Source: Micrasema longulum | Lineage: Eukaryota > Arthropoda > Insecta > Trichoptera > Brachycentridae | Assembly (NCBI GenBank): GCA_022494885.1 | Contig: JAGVSM010004888.1 | Location: forward strand, 62,001-126,000 | Reading direction: 5' to 3' | Length of the DNA: 64,000 nucleotides | In this document: piece by piece, positions 10,058-20,499 of the stretch | How positions within the stretch are numbered: the first letter of the stretch is position 1 | Layout: each line of letters starts with the position of its first letter | The notes under the pieces: model-generated | What the model was told of the DNA's origin: nothing | The model's input: the letters and a program-made list of their open reading frames with translations, nothing else | The model's database searches: none | Program-made: the position numbers and the translations under genes

Positions 10058-10824
10058 TCGTATCTTTATGATTTTAAAATAATTTAAAATTACTAAAATG
10101 TTATTATTATAATACTGTTCCCTCCGGTCACGCAGACATTTTTCATTTCTCCTATACGAAATATAGAAGATTCCTTTTAGACAGTTCATCCGTTTAGTTA
10201 TACGATGCCAGTAATTGTGAATATACTCGTATGTTCATTATTATATTTTGTACCTTTTACTTTAATTTTATAACTGTGCATAAATATATTTAGAATAATT
10301 TTATTTGTGACTTCTTAGTACTTAACATTTCTTAATTGTTAAATTTATTTTATTTTGTTACCGATAATGTACTTAATCAATAGCTTACACCACTGCGGAA
10401 AATCTAGTTTGACTGTTTTCACAATTTTTGTTTAAATATATTCTTATTTTCTGTATACAATATAAGTAAAAACTGTTGTTTTTTTCCCAAATAAAAGTAA
10501 ATGAATAAAACAGTTATGTTGTGACAGCAAAAAAAAACTTTAATACCCTCGGTGTTGTGAAAATAAGGAAATTACGTACCTAATAAAGAAACTTAAAAAA
10601 AAACACAACTTTATAGTAATATACACAATTGAAATAAGACAATATTTGAATACTTTTTTTATTTTATAAATAAGTGATAATTAAATTTCATCTCTAAGTA
10701 ACAGATCTTGCCACTGTTTTGGAGAGAAACAGCATTAAAAAACATTATATCGTTCTTAACATGCACATTAAATATTGAAGCGGAAACTTTTACAAGAGTA
10801 ATAAGTCTAGTGTAAAAAATATAA
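10058..10824. other. AT-rich spacer, nothing recognised
   Basis: No supported feature. Confidence 0.4.
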
Positions 10825-10905
10825 GTGGTTCTACACGGTAATATTTCACTGTCCCTGGACTGACACATGAAGCATAAGACTGATCATCTTTTATTTATGA
10901 AACAG
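10825..10905 (+). repeat. SINE-1 body fragment
   Basis: Contains 'AATATTTCACTGTCCCTGGA' and 'AAGCATAAGACTGATCATCT', diagnostic of the SINE-1 body. Confidence 0.75.
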
Positions 10906-11034
10906 ATAATCAAAATTTGCTGCTTTTGATTTACTAACGAAAAACACAATGTATTTATTACTTAAAGGCCCAACGATAGTAAATAAAAAGGTTTTTTTTT
11001 AAATAAATAAATAAAACAACACGATATTTTAATT

Positions 11035-11205
11035 GAATCGGGTTGTGGTCCCGTTTGAAATTGAATCACGTTGTGGTCTCGTGGCTGGTGCCTCGGACTT
11101 ACGGCTCAAAGGTCCGTGGTTTAAATCCTACTATACTCCGAATTGATTCCTATTTTTCTAATAGTAAGTTATTTACAACTGGTTGGAAAAGGCCCTCAAA
11201 ATGAA
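11035..11205 (+). repeat. SINE-3 copy
   Basis: tRNA-like head 'TCGTGGCTGGTGCCTCGGAC' and 'GGTCCGTGGTTTAAATCC', then the body 'GTTATTTACAACTGGTTG' and 'GCCCTCAAAATGAAATATTT'. It matches the minus-strand copy at 63.37-63.5 kb across head and body, showing a real family. Confidence 0.75.
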
Positions 11206-12000
11206 ATATTTTGGTAAATTAAAAGAGCGCAAATATTTATATTTATAAATAAAAATGTGTTTCTTGTACGATACAAAACTGGCAAACGTCTCCATTTTAT
11301 TGATTTGTTCTCGATTTTATTTTTATAAAGAAAATTAAGTTAATTTTCATGCTTTGGTTAACGGTTGAATTCCCAATAGCGCAAGGAGATTGAACAAGAT
11401 TACTGGCGGATGAGGTTTAAGCTCGCATCGGACAAACGGTGTTATGAAAGCTAACCCAAGCCTTCGAGGTGTTTATATACGGTTTTATGGAATATCTGGT
11501 CCAAGTACTGAAGCCGTGAAGCTTATACAGAGATCTGCATAATTTTCAAGTAAGAGCTTGAGACGCGGTAGTATTTTTTTTTACTTTTCTTCAAGGGATG
11601 CCTACTAGATATTTAATAAATTCGTATTTTATTGAAGATTTTCCTTTAAGATTCCGCTTTAAAGATGTTCTCCGTAAAATGAATGAACCATTCAACGGAA
11701 GCATTTGCAAAATGAATAAGTGAATAAGTTGATTTGATTACCTGTAAGTTATGTAATATTTTACGCTATTTCTATCTGCTTTTAAGATTTCGTTGATAAA
11801 TAAAAATATCGTCTGAATACAAAGAATCGTCCTATTAAAGAGTGAATTCTTATTTGAATTTGTAAGGCTTCTGGGTTCTGGCTGATCCAATAATTTGTTT
11901 CGATGTATTTTAGCCAGAAGAATCATATGTAAGTAGATACTAGATAATTTTGGTTTTGTGAGGTTGCTACGCCTGACATGACATTGTTGTTTTAGCGGCA
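11206..12000. other. Spacer, nothing recognised
   Basis: 11380-11530 is less AT-rich, but no frame or family is recognised. The minus-strand frame at 11738-12001 has no visible domain. Confidence 0.35.
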
Positions 12001-12246
12001 CGGCTTGTCCCTCCCGCTCTCTCTTCGCTTTTTTGACGGGTTATTTTCGCACGCATTTCGAATTGTTGAAAAGTATTTTCGCTATTTCCCGTTTAAATTA
12101 AAACTTCGCCTAAACTCGCACAACACCGCAAACATTTATCAATTCATTGCCTCCAGACGAAATTGTGTGCCTGCAGTGTTCTGGATCACCAATTTCCCTG
12201 ATAGCGTGAGTTGATCGTCGACAAGGAAGAGGACTCGACACCAGGT
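12001..12246 (+). other. GC-elevated segment ending in a splice-donor-like site
   Basis: Base composition is clearly richer in G+C than the flanks, and the segment ends 'GACACCAG/GTTAGT' (donor-like at 12244/12245). It could be an untranslated first exon of a host gene or an unrelated conserved element. No start codon context, TATA box or matching acceptor can be assigned. The frame at 12005-12214 is unrecognised. Confidence 0.2.
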
Positions 12247-12499
12247 TAGTCAGTGTTATTACATGTTGATTTTCTCTGGTCTGAGTACATTTCTAATAGA
12301 TTGTTGGCTGCATCCACTAGCTCATATTGTCAGTTGGGAGAATCCATTTACTATTCGCTATCATAAATTTATTTTTAAAACTCAAGGTTAATTTTATTTA
12401 CACGGATTCACCAGGTGCCTTATTTATCATATTCTTTAAGTAGCTTATGTAATTTTTTTACAGTTTAGAAAAGTGTGTAAAAAATATTGAAGACGCACA

Positions 12500-12620
12500 G
12501 TGGGATTTGCATGTTACCGTAATTATTGTGCTGATAAAGAGACGAGTGTGTCTCAAAACCGGTAGGTATACAAAAGTCAGTGCGTGGTTATTTTTTAATT
12601 AATTAACACGCAAATCCCAC
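12500..12620. mobile_element. Small MITE-like element (family C)
   Basis: Terminal inverted repeats GTGGGATTTGCATGTTA (12500-12516) and TAACACGCAAATCCCAC (12604-12620) differ at one position. Total length is 121 bp. The interior has 'CTGATAAAGAGAC', 'GTCTC' and 'AAAACCGGTA', an arrangement reminiscent of a degraded hammerhead. Relatives lie at 25.13-25.3 kb and 42.7-42.8 kb. No clean target-site duplication is visible. Confidence 0.65.
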
Positions 12621-12678
12621 TTTATTTATTTACCATTTTATATTCATATACATTTTACATATATATAAAGGCGGACAA

Positions 12679-12934
12679 CATCATTCCATTTCCAAGCCCA
12701 ATGGTGCATAGGGCACTATATAGGTACACCAATCACAGCGTATCTTGATCGTTTTTGTTACGTAAAGGTAAGATGATCAGTATTACGCTTCGGGTGCCAG
12801 TCCACAGACTATAAAATATTCTAGAGTCAAAACACGTTTTCAAATTAATATTTTATGTCAACCATGCCAGTAATCGAACCCAAGACCTCTTGCGTGATAT
12901 GCTGACGCGTGAATCACTACACCACAGAGCCGAC
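12679..12934 (-). mobile_element. SINE-1, near full length
   Basis: On the minus strand: tRNA-like head ending at 12934, the body blocks (CTGGACTGGCACCCGAAGCG-like, then ATCATCTTACC), the 'CCCTATGCACCATT' block and an ATGATG-type 3' end. RNA polymerase III A- and B-box-like segments are in the head, though the B box is mutated. Confidence 0.85.
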
Positions 12935-13149
12935 TTGTTATATATTCTAGGTATCAATACAATATCCAATAATTTTAAATTTAAAAAAAATAATTGTAAC
13001 CAAAATACACTAAAAATCTAAACAATATTATGAAAAGAGGGAGAAGGATAGGAAGAAACACTATACACCTTCGAGAAGTAAGATATGGAAAGAAGTTATG
13101 AAAAATAAAACACAACACCCAGACCAATGTAAATTTTTTTTTCTTGGAT

Positions 13150-13235
13150 TTAATTCTTGTAACTGGCGAGAATCGAACCCTCGACGCTAATTTCTTAGTT
13201 AGCGGTCTTATTAACTGCACCACGGGGCCTTGTTA
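13150..13235 (-). repeat. tRNA-derived SINE head, other family
   Basis: Minus-strand 'GCCCCGTGGTGCAGTTAATA', an anticodon-arm-like CGCTAA/TTAGCG stem, and a T-arm 'GAGGGTTCGATTCTCGC'. The anticodon loop is 8 nt and the T stem has a mismatch, so this is not a functional tRNA gene. Confidence 0.5.
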
Positions 13236-14649
13236 AAATGTTGGAGCAAAAAGTAAACGTTTTAAATATGAATGATAAAAGGAGTTTATTTTATTTCCTT
13301 GATTGAGTAGAAATAAGATTAAACTGGCATCCTTGTTTTAGTTTTATAAGGAAGAAGGAAGAGAGCTTACGCAAGGAAGATAATCTAGGATTAAGTTAGA
13401 TGAGGGCTTCATGTTTGTTAGGCCAGTTTGAATATTCTTTGTTCAGACCCTGATTTTCATTTGTTAAATCTTAAGTGGAGGTTTGATATACGCATTCAGC
13501 TAGTTTAAGCTTCTAAATTATTAAAAAAGGGAAGACAAAGCGTTTCATATGGACAGTGTGATAGAAATTAATCATTTGAATATATTTAGATTAAAATTTT
13601 TGTTGAAATTATGGATAAAAAAAAACGGATTTACAAACCTTCTTTTTTATTAAATAGAATATACTTTAACTAATTTTTTTTCATTTTTTGTGACAGAAAA
13701 GTTGTATTCTAATACTACCATCTATTTTGTTTCAAAATGCTTTTAAAAAGGATCGTTGTATTTCTCAGCCAGACAAGTTGGAACTACGTGCCTTCTGAAT
13801 GCACCCCTGACACCTAAACTTCGTCCCAAGGGCGAGTATTTTAGAGTTGACTCAGCAAATTGTTTGCTTTCCACCCCCTCCCATCACAGTTCAAGCCATC
13901 CGTGCGAACGGAGCTTCGATAAGTGGTCGCTAGGCGCTTTGTAACGAAAAAAAAACAAAGTTTAAAGCCAACAAAATGCACCAGTGTTGACACTGTACAC
14001 TGTATTTCGGATTGAAAATTGACCGGATATGATAAGATAAATATTTAAACTGCAGGGCGGATGCGCGGTACTTCAATTTATTATTTTTTTTTTTATTTAT
14101 TTGACTTTTTGTACAATTGTGTTTGCACATTGGAGAGCTTATTACCAAATGGAAATTCCTTTTAACAACCCATAAAATAAAAATGGTTTGTTCCCTTTAT
14201 ATTTTTTAGTTTCAATACGTAACATAGGGTGGGTGATTTTTTGACATTGTAAAATAGTTTTTTTTTTTTTTTTAGGAAACATACGGTATAGTTACATCGT
14301 TTTATATTTAACACAGTTAGACTTAACTCTAATGGACCAGTGAAGTTTCCATATTACATAATAATTAAATGTAAGATTATTAATTAAAGTACATAAAAGA
14401 GAAGGAAAATAAACATAAATAGAAGTTGTTTGAAAATTAAAATTAATGTAAAAAAAATGAAGAAAATTGGTAAAAGTAATTGAAAGTTATAAATTAAAAG
14501 AAAGAATAAAAAACATGCTCAGACGTAAAAATACAATAAAATAATATTTTTTTTAAAAAGGAAAAACATAAATATACACAAACATATTTTAAGGGATTCA
14601 AACAATTAAATTTATTTATTTACCTTGACCATCAGGAGAAATATTCAAT
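13236..14649. other. Spacer; GC-elevated patch 13750-13945
   Basis: 13750-13945 is clearly less AT-rich than its surroundings but encodes nothing that I recognise (62-codon frame, plus strand). The rest is AT-rich with homopolymer runs. Confidence 0.35.
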
Positions 14650-14885
14650 TTCGGACTTTGTTTAAGGGAAAAGACCATTGTAGGAGACTGCTGCGAGATA
14701 TTGCATTGATTTATATACTATTAAGCTCGTTTTTATATGTTTATTAAAAAATATGCTTATATATTACTTTTTTATTTTGATTTTTGCTATTATTTAATAA
14801 TGTACATGCTTCCAATTTCCATTATGTTGTATCCCAATTATTCAACACAAAGTTCTTTGTCTAATAGTTAGAGACACGTTATTAT
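14650..14885 (+). pseudogene. LINE-D 3' end
   Basis: Starts with coding remnants 'GKDHCRRLLRDIA', aligned with 'KRDHCRRQLRDIA' at 58.15 kb, then a shared 3' UTR ('ATGCTTCCAATTTCCATTAT', 'CACAAAGTTCTTTGTCTAAT'). Only the last few hundred bases of the element are present. It is 5'-truncated. Confidence 0.75.
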
Positions 14886-14904
14886 ATTTTTTTTTGTAAT
14901 ATAT

Positions 14905-14965
14905 ATGTATTTGCATGAATAAATAAATATTGCATGAATAAATTGCATGAATAAATAAATAGAGT
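14905..14965 (+). repeat. ATGAATAAATAAATA tandem tail
   Basis: TGCATGAATAAATAAATA is repeated three times with variation, a typical simple 3' tail of a LINE. Confidence 0.6.
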
Positions 14966-15584
14966 TACAAACACAAAAAACAGATTTCTGAAGATATCTG
15001 TAATTGGTTTTGTTTTCTGAATATTTTGTTTTATATATTTTTTTAACATTTATTTCTGTTGATTTATCCAATTAGCAATTTAAAAAATATATCGATGCTG
15101 GTATTTAAAAGAAAAAATGTAATTAGTGGAAAAGAAGAGAGGAAAGTTAAAGGAAGAGATAAGGAACGTTTCTTTAGACGGTTTTTAATCAGATTTGCTC
15201 TAGCAACGTCTTAAATAGTAAAAAGGAAATAATTCCACAGTTCAGCCGCGTGAATATTCAGTATGTGCTATTAATTTATTTATTTTTAGAATAATAATGG
15301 CGCAAGTGCTTTTTACAATATAAAATATAACAATATGATGAGTTCAGTTAGATATACAAAAATAAAAAAATAATGTTATAACATGGGTATAAAAGGAAAA
15401 ATAATAATAATAAGAAAAATATCATATATTTACATGTATGTAACATGTCAGCTTACAAAAAAAACTAACATATAATGATTATTTTATTGATATTAATATT
15501 ATTATGAATGTTTAAATATAAATTAATACTTATTTTTTGTGGGTGCGATACGCTCCCACTTGCTATTCAATGATGTTCACGCTT
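14966..15584. other. AT-rich spacer, nothing recognised
   Basis: No supported feature. Confidence 0.4.
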
Positions 15585-15671
15585 ATACACACCTAAACAC
15601 TTACTCCCACACAAATACATACAAACACATCTCTACACTTTCTCTCATACAAATACACACAAACACACCCT
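15585..15671. repeat. CA/ACACAA-rich low-complexity tract
   Basis: Repeated ACAAATACA and CACACAAACACA motifs. Confidence 0.6.
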
Positions 15672-15799
15672 TTTGTTGTGCCACAATTTAATATGTATGT
15701 TTTTTATTTAGAAACTTCGCTGGTCAGTATTTATATTTAAAGTCAGTTATTGTCCTGCAATTCTTTAATCTATAAGCAAGAGAAATTATATTCATTTAA

Positions 15800-16008
15800 T
15801 ATTCCCCTTTGCTGTCTAATGATGCAAAGAGAATTGCATTTGTATACCAACCATAGGGAAGAAGATCATTTTCGTAACATTAAGGTATGATGTTCAGTCT
15901 TACGTTTCAGGTGCCAGTCCACGAACTATGAAATATTCTAGTGTAAAAACACAATTTTTTTAAGAAACACTCCAAAGAGCATTTTGGATATTCGACCACG
16001 AGGCGACA
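15800..16008 (-). repeat. SINE-1, internally deleted
   Basis: Minus-strand body blocks are present (plus-strand 'GTCTTACGTTTCAGGTGCCA', 'GTCCACGAACTATGAAATAT'). The tRNA head is reduced to the 'GACCACGAGGCGAC' end at 15993-16008. Confidence 0.7.
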
Positions 16009-16069
16009 AATAGGGAAAAGATAATAAAAGAATGTGAAGAGAGGAGATTTTAAGAAATAAATATTTCAA

Positions 16070-16190
16070 TAAAATTAAATAAATAAAACAACTTTGTTTT
16101 TAACCACTAATTTTCTTTTTATTATTTATAATTTAAAATATTTTTTTTTTTTTAAAGGTTTACGTAACTAATGAATTGATTCCTTTTTTA
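16070..16190 (-). repeat. Family P (PLE-type repeat), core lost
   Basis: On the minus strand, 'ATTCATTAGTTACGTAAACC' and 'TAGTGGTTAAAAACAAAGTT' match the flanks of the hammerhead-bearing repeat at 38.17-38.30 kb. The GAAACCGGTC core itself is replaced by an AT-rich run. Confidence 0.6.
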
Positions 16191-16750
16191 TTTTTATCAT
16201 GTTCACTAAATACTACACGTGGACCCAATAAATCAAGTCGTTTTTTCTTACACGGGTGGTAATTTGATATCATTATTTTAGAAGTAAGACAGGAAAAGAC
16301 CAAAAAAAGGATTGTTTATTTGGTTATTAATTATTGTTTTCTTATGATAAATCGCTTTTTTAATTTCTGAGATTTCTAAGTTGTCTAATGTTAATATTTT
16401 ATTTTCAACATGAAGTAATTTTAATCCAGTGTCTTTATTGAAGTTGTGATTATTTTCTATCAGATGATTTGCGAATTCAGAAAAAAATATTAATATTTAA
16501 GCATCTATAGTGTTCTTTTACTCTAATATTAAAGTTTCTTTTAGTTTTTTCAGTGTAGATCGCAATCATTACAATATTTTATTTCATAAGGTCAAAAAGT
16601 TCAAACTCATCACGTCATTATTTCATGACCAATCCCTAGTTTTATTTTATTTATTTATTTATTTACTCACACTCTTTATCAAAATACAATTCCATGTTCA
16701 CTTTGCCCAGCTAACAAGGGTACATACCCCGTTCCAAGCTAGGCAATGAC
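16191..16750. other. AT-rich spacer, nothing recognised
   Basis: No supported feature; the frame at 16510-16749 looks random. Confidence 0.35.
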
Positions 16751-16839
16751 ATTTTAATATATTATAATAGTCAACAAATTTATATAGAGCACAGACAAAC
16801 AAAATATAAACTTATTCGGATACACATTTTGATTCATAT

Positions 16840-16851
16840 ACATACAGACAT

Positions 16852-16896
<45 letters not shown>

Positions 16897-16980
16897 AATA
16901 TATATAAATATAAACACATGTACATACACACACACGTACATACACCCATGCGCATACACATACATACATTCATAAAAACA
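16840..16980. repeat. (TA)n and (CATA)n microsatellite
   Basis: (TA)n at about 16855-16891, followed by a CATACACA-type imperfect tract. The long minus-strand frame through it is an artefact of the repeat. Confidence 0.9.
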
Positions 16981-16984
16981 TAGA

Positions 16985-17290
16985 CATAGTTGGAGAATAT
17001 GTTGTCCACAAAAAGTCTCCAGAGCCCTACGTAGGCTGTTAGATTCTGTGCATACTTCCAAGCGAGGTTTGCGTCCCGTTCTGACATGAACTGCCGACAA
17101 ACTCTCAGCAGTGGATGTCCAGGACCGCGGTTACCTGGTAAAGTAGGCAAGCGCCACGTAAGGCTCTTGAGAGGCATCCGCAGAATATAGTCCGGTAATT
17201 TGCATCGCTTCCACTTGATGACAGCTGTTACACAAGGTTTTGCAGTGTACGTAGTCTCTTTTTGTTGGTTAGGAAAAAGTCCTAACATTG
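16985..17290 (-). pseudogene. LINE-E C-terminal fragment
   Basis: The minus-strand frame reads 'YILRMPLKSLTWRLP', 'GNRGPGHPL' and 'LWRLFVDNI', the order of the basic post-RT region of many arthropod LINEs ('..RMP..' then a G-R-G-P-type block, then 'R..W...V'). The 'ILRMPLKSL' block is also alike at the nucleotide level to those at 39.1 and 62.2 kb. The frame continues into the microsatellite, so the C-terminus is not real. Confidence 0.5.
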
Positions 17291-17519
17291 TAATCGCCCA
17301 ATTGGTGAAACATTGCAGGGAATGTAGTTTGAATCAGCATTGGAGCAAAACGCTTAACTACCGTTCTTCCTAAATTTGCCGTCTTTAGTAATTTTTTGTT
17401 TCTCTTCTTTTAGTTACATTATCTTTGATTCATTTTGGTTATCTTCTAACTACTGTATTTGTTTTATTTTGTACATTAGTGCACACGACACAAATACCTT
17501 CGAGTAACAAAAACACAAA

Positions 17520-17645
17520 TAAAATTTAAAAAAACAACTTTGTTTTTAACCACTTCTTTTTATTTTATTACTTACCAGTTTAAAAAACATAAAAGCTACT
17601 TCATCAACGTATACTTAACTAATGAATTCTATCATATTTAAAATT
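17520..17645 (-). repeat. Family P (PLE-type repeat), decayed
   Basis: Minus-strand 'GAATTCATTAGTTAAGTATA', 'GTTGATGAAGTAGC' and 'GTGGTTAAAAACAAAGTTGT' parallel the 38.2 kb copy. A TGATGA hammerhead-like start is kept, but the GAAACCGGTC segment has become TTTAAACTGGTA. Confidence 0.6.
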
Positions 17646-17799
17646 ACTTTAAACATAAGAGTGTTCTGTTACAAAACTATAAAATAATACAAAAACCATA
17701 CATTAATACATATCTCATTGTTGTTTAAAACATTATTCTATATTATAATATGATACGATTTTATAAACTTAACATGCTTAGGTAAAAAATAACAATAAC

Positions 17800-18145
17800 T
17801 GTAGTGATTTTAGTGAAGTTAAAGAGCTGAAACTTTAATTGTTACGAAAAGATTCATCTGACAGAATTGTTTCTCTTTTCTCAATCCAATGAAGTACATA
17901 TTATGTACTTCTGGATTACCTTCATTCAGCACAAAGATGCTAAGGCTAACAAATTTCAGAGAGCTCCTTCGGGCAGCTTTTTTCGTTTGAAAATAAGCTA
18001 ACTTTCCGTTTATGTGGGCACCGCCAAGGAGACTTATGTCCTCAGATGCGGTGTGCGGTATGTGGTGAGCAAGAGACTGAATTGTTTCGCATACTAGTAA
18101 TGCCTGAAAACAATTTTCCAATTTTCGGGAAACACCTTAGAAAGT
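17800..18145 (-). repeat. FB-1 unit containing an inserted coding-like module
   Basis: Minus strand: 'AATTGTTTTCAGGCATTACT' (FB-1: ATGTTTTCAGGCGTTGCCT), then about 230 bp with an open frame, then 'GATGAATCTTTTCGTAACAA' and 'AAAGTTTCAGCTCTTTAACT' (FB-1: GATGAATCTC..CAACAATAAAGG..). Without the insert the FB-1 parts are contiguous in other copies. Confidence 0.65.
17819..18121 (-). CDS. Unrecognised 100-aa ORF; has a decayed homologue at 35.45 kb
   Basis: I do not recognise this protein. The central 67 or so residues ('ISLLGGAHINGKLAYFQTKK' followed by 'SSLKFVSLSIFVLNEGNP', then 'MYFIGLRKE') align without gaps to the plus-strand frame at 35462-35658. About 45% of residues match by eye, including FQT.K, SL, IFVL, NP.V and FI.L. 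Retention of a frame across diverged copies argues for past coding. The last 14 codons are FB-1 sequence, and the start codon lies in FB-1 sequence too, so neither end is likely genuine. A splice-acceptor-like TTGTTTTCAG precedes the module. It could be a transposon ORF piece or a captured exon. Confidence 0.35.
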   Translation of the reverse strand: MENCFQALLVCETIQSLAHHIPHTASEDISLLGGAHINGKLAYFQTKKAARRSSLKFVSLSIFVLNEGNPEVHNMYFIGLRKEKQFCQMNLFVTIKVSAL

Positions 18146-18164
18146 CTATATTCTTTTTATAATT

Positions 18165-18370
18165 TGTTCATCTTAATCCCCGAGGGGGTGAAATCCAGTT
18201 TTTTGTCTACAAACATTTAGACAAACTCAAATATTGTAATAAAACCAACTTGTCCAAAAATAAGTTAAAAAATTAGAAAATTATTTTCAGGCGTTGCCAA
18301 GTATGTAAAATAATTCAGTCGGATGAATCTCTTCACAACAATAAAAGTTTCAGCTCTTTTGCCAATCCAT
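18165..18370 (+). repeat. FB-1 fragment, opposed to the preceding unit
   Basis: Plus strand: 'GTCTACAAACATTTAGACAA', 'ACTCAAATATTGTAA', 'TTTTCAGGCGTTGCCAAGTA' and 'AAAGTTTCAGCTCTTTTGCC'. Together with 17800-18145 it forms a diverging inverted pair. Confidence 0.75.
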
Positions 18371-19454
18371 CTTCATCCCACACATTAATGGCGAAGAAAT
18401 GTACGAAAAGCGGAAAGATCTATTCTTCTTGTGGTGCCTGACGTTTGCGATCGTTACAGCGAAAGCATTTCAGTCCTACGCTACTCCGAGGCCAGGACAA
18501 CAAAAAGATCTATACTAACATATTATTGTCGTACATTGATTTTCCAGGCGTTCGTCTAACAGATCAAATTTCGATCGCTCAATGTCTTTTAAGAGTTTTA
18601 AGGAGTTTAAACAAATACGATTCACGGTATTAAATTAAACGGAATAATAAAAAAAAAACATGTATTTTCAATTCAAAACAATTATATACGCATTAATTAA
18701 AATTTTCCGATAAATTTTTCCAGTGTGCAAATACCAAAAAACAGTTCGAGTAGATTCATTCTAACAGTTAAAGCAAATCATTTCATTTTAATACAATGCA
18801 AAATAGCGGATTTCGTTTAAATTTAATTACGCGATTTTGGTGGAGTCGCGATACGGATTTTTTTGGTTTGGACAAACACCAAATGAGGCACTGTCGACAT
18901 GAGTAGTATAACTCAGAAACATTTATTTTAGTATATCAATTGAATCGGTTTGTAGTTCCCCTTTTAGGTTCCGGCAAACTAATAATAGCGACGTTATAAA
19001 AAACGTTAATCATAAATACAAATATTGTTTTAAAGCACAATAATAAAAACATAATATAAATGCTCTACGGGTACTTATAAATAAATAACTATTTACTATG
19101 AAGTCAAAGTAAGTCTATTGCTTCTTTAGATATTCATAACTTTTTTTATTCCCCTTCGTATACTTATTACTAATTTAATTAATTATTACTACATACTGAT
19201 TTCTTTATGAGAATTTTCAAGCTAAAAAAAATAAAATTTTGTGCTTCTTTCTTTTCAAACCATTTTTTTTTCATATCGGTTGTTTTGAAGTAAAACCTCA
19301 CATTTAAGCATTCCTATTAAACTAGAGCTTATTTCTTCTTCGTTACTATCATTTTGATTAATTTGGGTAGCTATTTATTAAGTATATAAGTAAATATTCG
19401 TATTTTCCACAGATTTTTTATTGATGCTTTCTAGTAATGTATACTTTATTCAAC
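18371..19454. other. AT-rich spacer, nothing recognised
   Basis: No supported frame or repeat. Confidence 0.4.
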
Positions 19455-19470
19455 ATATATATATATATAT
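19455..19470. repeat. (AT)8 microsatellite
   Basis: Alternating AT run. Confidence 0.85.
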
Positions 19471-19502
19471 AAAAGTGTATATATTTTAATAAAAGTACAT
19501 AT

Positions 19503-19763
19503 CGTGGGGTAATTATTCCAACTAGGTAACTCCAAAATCAGCATTTTTGAGTTACTCACTAGAAACACATGTTCGTATCTTCCTCCACGGATGCTACAAA
19601 TAAACAAGTAGTAGTAGTGATTCATGACAATCATATTGTGATGATTTAATGAATGATTTGTCATTTAGTTGCATCCTTAGAAGGGGCAAGAAAAATAGTT
19701 TTTTTTGGGTATCTCACAAATGCTGATTTTTTTATGTTACATAGTTTTAGCGATTACCCCGCG
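19503..19763. mobile_element. MITE-like element, about 50-bp terminal inverted repeats
   Basis: Left end CGTGGGGTAATTATTCCAAC and right end, reversed, CGCGGGGTAATCGCTAAAAC continue in register through 'AACTA(G/T)GTAAC' and 'AAATCAGCATTT(T/G)TGAG'. Length is 261 bp. No ORF of its own. The superfamily is not assigned and the flanks do not show a clean duplication. Confidence 0.75.
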
Positions 19764-19789
19764 ACATCATGTTAAATTATATTAAATGT

Positions 19790-19855
19790 TATTCAGTGAT
19801 ATAATTTTAATTTTATAAAAGGTTTATTGATCCGTAAATAAATAAATAAATTACA
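19790..19855 (+). repeat. LINE-type 3' tail
   Basis: 'AAAAGGTTTATTGATCCGTA' followed by (AATA)n, parallel to 'GAAACCGTAAATAAATAAAT' at 60.15 kb. It looks like the very end of a CR1/Jockey-type copy. Confidence 0.45.
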
Positions 19856-19951
19856 CGAAATAAAAACTGACAGATAAATTTAAACTAAGCAAATATGCAT
19901 ATCTCTTCTCACATAATTTTTTGCAGGTGCATTGTTTATTTGATATCTCTT

Positions 19952-20356
19952 TTATTTGATTTGTTGAGGGCAACGCAATAGTATCAGTGGCCTTATTCTA
20001 TAACTCATTCGTTTTGTAAATTCATTTGTATTGTATGATAAGAAACGAGAGTGAAATACGACTTTGATTGCGTTAGAGTAAGAAAGATATATGACGAACG
20101 AACGAACTTGCGAAACGAAATTGTAACATAATAATATTTCAGATGCGGGTAAAAAGGTAATAACGTGCTGATTCCATCCGATTTGTGCTAAAATGGCTAT
20201 CTTTTGAGTTTGAATTTTATCAAACTTATGAATCTGTTTATTATACCATGCAATATCAGCTCGATCTATTTTATAAACAAAAAATGTCCGATATTCGCAC
20301 CCAGTGGTAAATAGGAAACTGCGTTGGATCTTTAATCGTAGCGTTTTAGCGATCAT
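19952..20356 (-). CDS. Unrecognised 134-codon ORF, probably not a gene
   Basis: One of the longest frames in the window, but with no domain, signal peptide or repeat that I can name. About one such frame per several tens of kilobases is expected by chance at this A+T content. No splice or promoter context supports it. Confidence 0.1.
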   Translation of the reverse strand: MIAKTLRLKIQRSFLFTTGCEYRTFFVYKIDRADIAWYNKQIHKFDKIQTQKIAILAQIGWNQHVITFLPASEILLCYNFVSQVRSFVIYLSYSNAIKVVFHSRFLSYNTNEFTKRMSYRIRPLILLRCPQQIK

Positions 20357-20499
20357 TTGTGCCTAATACGAGTACCTACATACCAGTTCTGTATGTGAAA
20401 TAGAACCAGAACCCTGGACGAATGTTTTTAATTCGATGGCTGTTCGCAGGTTAAAATCCTGTAAATGAAAAGCAAGTGGGAATAAGTCCACCTTGCTAT

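Noticed and set aside
16812..17288. 158-aa minus-strand protein
   Set aside because: The C-terminal half is translated (TA)n/(CATA)n microsatellite; only the first part is LINE-like.
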